From: Nocardioides sp.
GTDB taxonomy: Bacteria > Actinomycetota > Actinomycetes > Propionibacteriales > Nocardioidaceae
NCBI GenBank assembly: GCA_031177735.1
Contig: JAPSKJ010000077.1
Location: 1-8,954, forward strand
Direction: 5' to 3'
Length of the DNA: 8,954 nucleotides
Numbering within the stretch: the stretch's first letter is position 1; every line of letters starts with the position of its first letter. The notes beneath the pieces are model-generated. The model had not been told where the DNA came from, did no database searches, and saw nothing but the letters and a program-made list of their open reading frames with translations. The position numbers and the translations under genes are program-made. Below, in pieces: positions 5,213 to 8,954 of this stretch.

Positions 5213-7408
5213 TCAGCCGCGGTTGGCGGATGCCTGCTGAGCCTTCTGGAGCAGGGCCTGGCGGCGGTGGCGCTGCCGCTCGATGAGCAGCTCCTGGAGG
5301 TGCTGGCTGCCCCGGTTGCGCGCCCAGCTGCCGTCGGGGCCGAGCACCCACGAGTCGGTCTCGGGCTCGAAGGCCAGGTCGAGCAGGTCGCCGACCGCCC
5401 GGATCTCCTCCTGCTGGGGGAGCCGCACCAGCACCTCGACGCGGCGGTCGAGGTTGCGGTGCATCATGTCGGCCGAGCCGAGCCAGACGACCGGGTCGCC
5501 GGCGTTCTCGAACCAGAACAGCCGGCTGTGCTCGAGGAACCGGCCCAGGATGGAGCGCACCTCGATCGTCTCCGACAGCCCGGGCACGCCGGGGCGGAGG
5601 GCGCAGATGCCGCGCACCAGGAGCTGGACCGGCACGCCGGCCTGGGAGGCCAGGTAGAGGGCGTCGATGACCGCCTCGTCGACCACGGAGTTGGCCTTGA
5701 GCCGGATCCGCGCGGGGCGGCCCTTGAGGTGGTGGTCGATCTCGCGGTGGATCTGCTCGACCAGGCCGGTGCGGACCCCGTCGGGGGCCACCAGCAGCTG
5801 CTCGTACTCCGCGGCCCGCGACCAGCCGGAGAGGTTGTTGAACAGGTGCGCGACGTCCTCGCCGATCGCCTCGTTGGTGGTGATCAGCCCGATGTCCTCG
5901 TAGAGACGCGCGGTCTTGGAGTTGTAGTTGCCGGTGCCGATGTGGGTGTAGCGCCGGATGCCGTGGTGCTCGCCCTCGTCGCGCACCACCAGCGCCAGCT
6001 TGCAGTGGGTCTTCAGCCCGACCAGCCCGTAGACGACGTGGCAGCCGGCCTGCTCGAGCTTGCGCGCCCACCGGATGTTGGCCTGCTCGTCGAAGCGCGC
6101 CTTGATCTCGACCAGCACCAGCACCTGCTTGCCGGCCTCCGCCGCGTCGATGAGGGCGTCGATGATCGGGGAGTCCCCGCTGGTGCGGTAGAGCGTCTGC
6201 TTGATCGCCAGCACGTGCGGGTCGGCCGCGGCCTGCTCGATGAACCGCTGCACGCTGGTCGCGAAGGAGTCGTAGGGGTGGTGCAGCAGGACGTCGTGGC
6301 GCCGGGCCGCCTTGAACACGTCGACCGGCGCCGCCGACTCGACCTCGGCGAGCCGCGGGTGCGTCGTGGGCACGAACGCCGGGAACTTCAGCTTCTCCAG
6401 GTTGAGGTCGGCGATGCCGTGCAGCGCGCGCAGGTCGAGCGGGCCGGGCAGCCGGAAGACCTCCTGCCGGGAGACGCCGAGCTCGGAGATGAGCAGGTCG
6501 AGCACGTCGTCGGTCATCGACTCCTCGACCTCCAGCCGCACCGGCGGGCCGAACCGGCGGCGCAGCAGCTCCTTCTCGAGCGCGGCGAGGAGGTTCTCGG
6601 CGTCGTCCTCCTCGACCTCGAGGTCCTCGTTGCGGGTGACCCGGAAGGCGTGCACCTCCAGGACCTCCATGCCGGGGAACAGCTTGCGCAGCCGCTCGCG
6701 GATGACGTCCTCGAGCGGCACGAACCGGTGGTTGCCCAGCGGCATGAACCGGGTGAAGTTCGGCGGCACCTTGACCCGGGCGAAGTGCTGCTTGTCGGTC
6801 TTGGGGTCGCGGATCAGCACGGCGAGGTTGAGGCTGAGGCCGCTGATGTAGGGGAACGGGTGAGCCGGGTCGACGGCCAGCGGCGTCAGCACCGGGAAGA
6901 CCCGCTCCTTGAACAGCTTCTTGCAGGCCTTCTGCTCATCCGGGGTGAGCTGCTCCCAGCGGAGCAGCTCGATGCCCTGCTCGTGCAGAGCTGGTGTGAT
7001 CGTGTCGCGGAAGACCCGGGCGTGGCGCTCGGACAGCTCACGGGTGGTGCGCAGGATCTCCTCGAGCACCTCGCCGGGCATCATCCCGGACGCCGCTCGG
7101 ACCGCGACCCCCGCGGCGATGCGCCGCTTGAGGCCGGCCACGCGGACCATGAAGAACTCGTCGAGGTTGCTGGTGAAGATGGCCAGGAAACGGGTCCGCT
7201 CCAGCAGCGGCAGCGACTCGTCCTCGGCCAGCTCCAGCACCCGCTGGTTGAAGCGGAGCCACGAGATCTCGCGGTCGAGGAAGCGGTCGTCGTACTTCTC
7301 GACCGCGGCGATCGCCTCGTGGTCGGGGAGGTAGGGCGGCTCGACGTCGAACGGCTCCTCCGGCACTCCGTTGGACGAAGGGGTGCCGGTGTGCTGGTCC
7401 ACGCTCAT
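5213..7408 (-). CDS. ppk: Polyphosphate kinase 1
   Basis: This 731-residue Ppk1 reversibly transfers the gamma-phosphate of ATP to polyphosphate. A non-conserved acidic tail (about 1-38) precedes the N domain beginning FLDREISWLRFNQRVLELA (43-61). The H domain has FTSNLDEFFMVRVAGLK (78-94) and TPLAVDPAHPFPYISGLSLN (175-194). The two catalytic C domains carry HHPYDSF (376-382), AIKQTLYRTS (401-410) and VEIKARFDEQANIRWA (433-448). The autophosphorylated histidine is His468 in GLKTHCK, and the second conserved histidine is His627 in FLEHSRLFWFEN, matching E. coli His435 and His592 by motif. HRNLDRRVEV follows at 650-659. All catalytic motifs are intact and the length is normal. The ATG at 7406-7408 has no good Shine-Dalgarno; a leaderless transcript under a PHO-box-like element is likely (see the regulatory entries). 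It forms a block with the downstream phosphate permease genes. Confidence 0.98.
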   Translation of the reverse strand: MSVDQHTGTPSSNGVPEEPFDVEPPYLPDHEAIAAVEKYDDRFLDREISWLRFNQRVLELAEDESLPLLERTRFLAIFTSNLDEFFMVRVAGLKRRIAAGVAVRAASGMMPGEVLEEILRTTRELSERHARVFRDTITPALHEQGIELLRWEQLTPDEQKACKKLFKERVFPVLTPLAVDPAHPFPYISGLSLNLAVLIRDPKTDKQHFARVKVPPNFTRFMPLGNHRFVPLEDVIRERLRKLFPGMEVLEVHAFRVTRNEDLEVEEDDAENLLAALEKELLRRRFGPPVRLEVEESMTDDVLDLLISELGVSRQEVFRLPGPLDLRALHGIADLNLEKLKFPAFVPTTHPRLAEVESAAPVDVFKAARRHDVLLHHPYDSFATSVQRFIEQAAADPHVLAIKQTLYRTSGDSPIIDALIDAAEAGKQVLVLVEIKARFDEQANIRWARKLEQAGCHVVYGLVGLKTHCKLALVVRDEGEHHGIRRYTHIGTGNYNSKTARLYEDIGLITTNEAIGEDVAHLFNNLSGWSRAAEYEQLLVAPDGVRTGLVEQIHREIDHHLKGRPARIRLKANSVVDEAVIDALYLASQAGVPVQLLVRGICALRPGVPGLSETIEVRSILGRFLEHSRLFWFENAGDPVVWLGSADMMHRNLDRRVEVLVRLPQQEEIRAVGDLLDLAFEPETDSWVLGPDGSWARNRGSQHLQELLIERQRHRRQALLQKAQQASANRG

Positions 7409-7414
7409 GGAGTC

Positions 7415-7420
7415 AGTCTG
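7415..7420 (-). promoter_or_regulatory. Candidate -10 element for leaderless ppk mRNA
   Basis: On the minus strand CAGACT occupies -12 to -7 if the A of the ppk ATG (7408) is +1. It keeps the two most important -10 bases, A at -11 and T at -7. The absence of a Shine-Dalgarno supports a leaderless message. The hexamer alone is weak; the support comes from its spacing to the start codon and to the direct repeats upstream. Confidence 0.4.
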
Positions 7421-7425
7421 TCACC

Positions 7426-7447
7426 GTCCGGTGAACGCGAGGTGACG
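7426..7447 (-). promoter_or_regulatory. PHO-box-like tandem repeat upstream of ppk
   Basis: Read on the minus strand, two consecutive 11-nt units, CGTCACCTCGC and GTTCACCGGAC, place TCACC exactly 11 nt apart. Streptomyces PhoP and mycobacterial RegX3 sites are described as 11-nt direct repeats with a GTTCACC-type core, so the second unit is a good match and the first a fair one. The element ends 17 nt before the ppk ATG. With a leaderless start it spans about -39 to -18, over the -35 region, the usual place for activation by this regulator family. It also lies 75 bp upstream of the divergent hydrolase start. Binding is inferred, not shown. Confidence 0.6.
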
Positions 7448-7501
7448 GCCGGAGCCTGGCCGCACCGGCCCGGACGGGTGGCGGCGCACGCTCGAGGTGA
7501 C
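7438..7501 (+). repeat. Two 9-bp direct repeats, CGAGGTGAC, in the divergent promoter region
   Basis: CGAGGTGAC occurs exactly at 7438-7446 and 7493-7501, with starts 55 bp apart. The first copy overlaps the upstream PHO-box unit of ppk. The second lies 7 bp before the likely -10 of the hydrolase gene. The copies would lie on nearly the same helical face at 11 bp per turn. Confidence 0.55.
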
Positions 7502-7508
7502 TGTCCAG

Positions 7509-7514
7509 TAAGTT
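7509..7514 (+). promoter_or_regulatory. Candidate -10 element for the hydrolase gene
   Basis: TAAGTT matches the TAnnnT -10 consensus and predicts transcription starting at about 7521-7522, on the GTG start codon. No clear -35 is seen at the expected distance. The lack of a Shine-Dalgarno before 7522 agrees with a leaderless mRNA. Confidence 0.5.
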
Positions 7515-7521
7515 GCCTCGC

Positions 7522-8589
7522 GTGAAGCCACTCCCCGCGCTCCTCTCCGCTGCCGCGCCCGCCCTCACCACGCTGGAGTCCGTGGTGGAGAAGACGGCCT
7601 TCACCGTCGCCATGAACCTCCCCGAGGCCGTCCAGCGCCGGCTGGCCGGCCCGCCGGTCCGGCTCGACGGCCAGACGCTCGCCACCGACACCCAGCTGAT
7701 GCTGCGGCTGGCCAGGCTCTCCGGCCCGGCCGTGGAGACGCTGCCGATCCCCAAGGGCCGCCTCGCGCTGGTCAAGCAGGCGGCGCTGGCCGGCGGGGCC
7801 CCCTACGTCGGCGAGACCCGCGACCTCACCGTCGAGGACCGGCCGGCGCGGCTCTACGTGCCGACCGGCGCCGCCGAGCCCGGCCCGCTGCTGGTCTTCA
7901 TCCACGGCGGCGGCTTCATCTACGGCGGACTGGAGTCGCACGACGCCGCCTGCCGGTTCCTCGCCGAGCGGTCCGGCGTGCGGGTCCTCGCGGTGACCTA
8001 CCGGCTGGCCCCCGAACATCCGTTCCCGGCGGCGTACGACGACGCGCAGGCCGCGTTCGCCTGGGCGCTCGACCACGCGGCCGAGCTCGGAGCCGACCCG
8101 GACCGGATCGGTGTGGGCGGCGACTCGGCCGGCGGCAACCTGGCCGCCGGCGTGGCGCTCGCCCAGGGCGGACGCTGCGCCTTCCAGCTGCTGGTCTACC
8201 CGACCACGGAGGTCGAGCACGACACGCCCAGCGCCCGCCTCTTCGCCGAGGGGTTCTACCTGACCAGTGCCTTCATGGAGCTGGCCGGCAGCAGCTACGT
8301 CGCCCCCGGCACCGACCCGCACGACCCGCACCTGGCCCCGATGTGGGCCGAGGTGCCCGACGACCTGGCTCCGGCGTACCTGTGCACCGCCGGCTTCGAC
8401 CCGCTGCGCGACGAGGGCGAGGCCTACGCCGCGAAGCTCGCGGACGCGGGGGTGAAGGTCGAGGTGAAGCGGTTCCCCGACCAGATCCACGGGTTCCTCA
8501 ACGTCGTCGGCGCCGGCCGGAGCGCCAAGGCGGCGGTCATCGAGATCGCCGACGCGCTGCGGGCCGGTCTCGGCGACGCGCGCCGCTGA
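7522..8589 (+). CDS. Alpha/beta hydrolase, hormone-sensitive-lipase (bacterial family IV) esterase type
   Basis: This 355-residue probable soluble carboxylesterase or lipase has unknown natural substrate. The oxyanion-hole motif HGGGF is at 128-132, followed by YRLAPEHPFP (160-169). The nucleophile elbow GDSAGG is at 200-205 (Ser202). The acid is Asp293 in FDPLRDEG and the base is His323 in QIHGF. This order and the HGGG motif define the alpha/beta hydrolase fold-3/HSL family. About 95 N-terminal residues precede the core and probably form the cap; no clear signal peptide is seen, although residues 1-15 are mildly hydrophobic. I chose GTG at 7522 because TAAGTT at 7509-7514 would start the RNA there. 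A TTG at 7513 would add three residues but overlaps that -10. The gene is divergent from ppk, sharing 113 bp that include a PHO-box-like site, so phosphate-linked control is possible. The 3' end lies 3 bp from the converging gene. Confidence 0.93.
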   Translation: MKPLPALLSAAAPALTTLESVVEKTAFTVAMNLPEAVQRRLAGPPVRLDGQTLATDTQLMLRLARLSGPAVETLPIPKGRLALVKQAALAGGAPYVGETRDLTVEDRPARLYVPTGAAEPGPLLVFIHGGGFIYGGLESHDAACRFLAERSGVRVLAVTYRLAPEHPFPAAYDDAQAAFAWALDHAAELGADPDRIGVGGDSAGGNLAAGVALAQGGRCAFQLLVYPTTEVEHDTPSARLFAEGFYLTSAFMELAGSSYVAPGTDPHDPHLAPMWAEVPDDLAPAYLCTAGFDPLRDEGEAYAAKLADAGVKVEVKRFPDQIHGFLNVVGAGRSAKAAVIEIADALRAGLGDARR

Positions 8590-8592
8590 CCG

Positions 8593-8954
8593 CTACCGCT
8601 GCTCCGCGGTGGGCCGCCAGCGCAGCAGCTCGCGGGTGAACGCCTCGGGATCGACCAGCTTGGCGTCGACGACGACGGCGAAGTGGTCGGCGCGGCGGAA
8701 CTCCACCCGCCACTTGCGCTGCCCCGGCCGGCCGTGGATGCGCAGCTCGGTGGCGCGGTCGTAGAGGTCGAAGCGGTACTCGCGGGTGCCCTTGCGGATG
8801 TCGACGATGCCGGTGTCGGTGATCGTCACCTCGCCGGCCGAGAGCAGCCCGAGCTTGTTCTCCGGAGTGAAGCTGCGCACCTCGACGTCCGGTCCGTGGG
8901 GCGGCAGCGCTCCGGCCGGGGCGGCCCCGGAGGTGAGCGGCCGGGTGGCCTGAG
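8593..8954 (-). CDS. Unrecognised protein, C-terminal part; possible PH-like beta-rich domain
   Basis: The minus-strand frame ending TAG (complement of 8593-8595) is open to the window edge, so at least 119 codons are coding and the start is outside. A GTG at 8878-8880 could start a 95-residue protein, but the frame stays open for 24 codons upstream and no Shine-Dalgarno precedes it, so I treat it as internal. The visible part begins with an Ala/Pro/Gly linker. It continues with alternating short strands (LGLLSAGEVTITDTG, VDIRKGTREYRFDLYD, ELRIHGRPGQRKWRVEF, HFAVVVDAKLV) and a final amphipathic helix, EAFTRELLRW. Seven or so strands plus a C-terminal helix is the layout of a PH-like fold, but this is only an impression from pattern. 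Function is unknown. It is convergent with the hydrolase, with a 3-bp gap. Confidence 0.7.
   Translation of the reverse strand, partial: QATRPLTSGAAPAGALPPHGPDVEVRSFTPENKLGLLSAGEVTITDTGIVDIRKGTREYRFDLYDRATELRIHGRPGQRKWRVEFRRADHFAVVVDAKLVDPEAFTRELLRWRPTAEQR

Noticed and set aside
5181..5222. Direct repeat AGCCGCGG flanking the ppk hairpin as a possible insertion or attachment-site scar
   Set aside because: CCGCGG is self-complementary and simply extends the hairpin stem. Nothing mobile is present, and the right copy is within the last ppk codons.
7513..7515. TTG start for the hydrolase
   Set aside because: It overlaps the TAAGTT -10 element, lacks a Shine-Dalgarno, and adds only three residues before the GTG at 7522.
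4433..7525. Very long + strand open frame (1030 codons) antisense to DUF47 and ppk
   Set aside because: It opposes two certain genes. Its translation is dominated by Val, Gly, Leu, Glu and Asp in the biased pattern of a GC-rich antisense shadow, with no recognisable domain.
7405..8490. Minus-strand open frame of 361 codons antisense to the hydrolase
   Set aside because: The + strand hydrolase has an intact catalytic triad and oxyanion motif. The antisense frame has shadow composition and would run through the ppk promoter.

Overview
The window is about 70% G+C (estimated by eye), with strong G/C bias at third codon positions, GTG starts and T-poor hairpin terminators. This fits a high-GC actinobacterium. 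The protein sequences look most like Nocardioides or a related propionibacterial lineage, but that genus-level guess is inference. Almost the whole window is a phosphate-acquisition and phosphate-storage locus. There is no sign of mobile DNA, CRISPR, tRNA or rRNA.

Layout. (1) On the + strand from the left edge to 3385 lies a pst operon in canonical order: pstS (C-terminal part only), pstC, pstA, pstB. A strong hairpin sits between pstS and pstC. pstC and pstA overlap by 4 bp, and pstB follows after 29 bp. (2) A long imperfect inverted repeat (3399-3442) separates pstB from a convergent minus-strand block and probably terminates both. (3) On the minus strand, reading from 7408 down to 3451, are ppk (polyphosphate kinase 1), a DUF47/PhoU-like gene and pit (a low-affinity phosphate permease). 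A GC-rich hairpin lies at the ppk stop codon, so ppk and the DUF47-pit pair are probably separate transcription units. (4) A 113-bp divergent intergenic region (7409-7521) separates ppk from a + strand alpha/beta hydrolase of the hormone-sensitive-lipase type. (5) The right edge holds the 3' part of a minus-strand gene of unknown function, convergent with the hydrolase.

How it works together. PstSCAB is the high-affinity ABC importer used in phosphate starvation. Pit with its DUF47 partner is the metal-phosphate permease used when phosphate is plentiful. Ppk1 converts ATP to polyphosphate reversibly. No classical phoU lies next to pstB; the only PhoU-superfamily gene here is the DUF47 one paired with pit.

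The most interesting regulatory signal is in front of ppk: two 11-nt direct-repeat units carrying TCACC, resembling the PHO box bound by actinobacterial PhoP/RegX3 regulators. They are spaced so that they would overlap the -35 region of a leaderless ppk transcript. A 9-bp copy of part of this element recurs exactly 55 bp away, beside the likely -10 of the divergent hydrolase gene. No wholly new system was recognised; the novelty is mainly regulatory.
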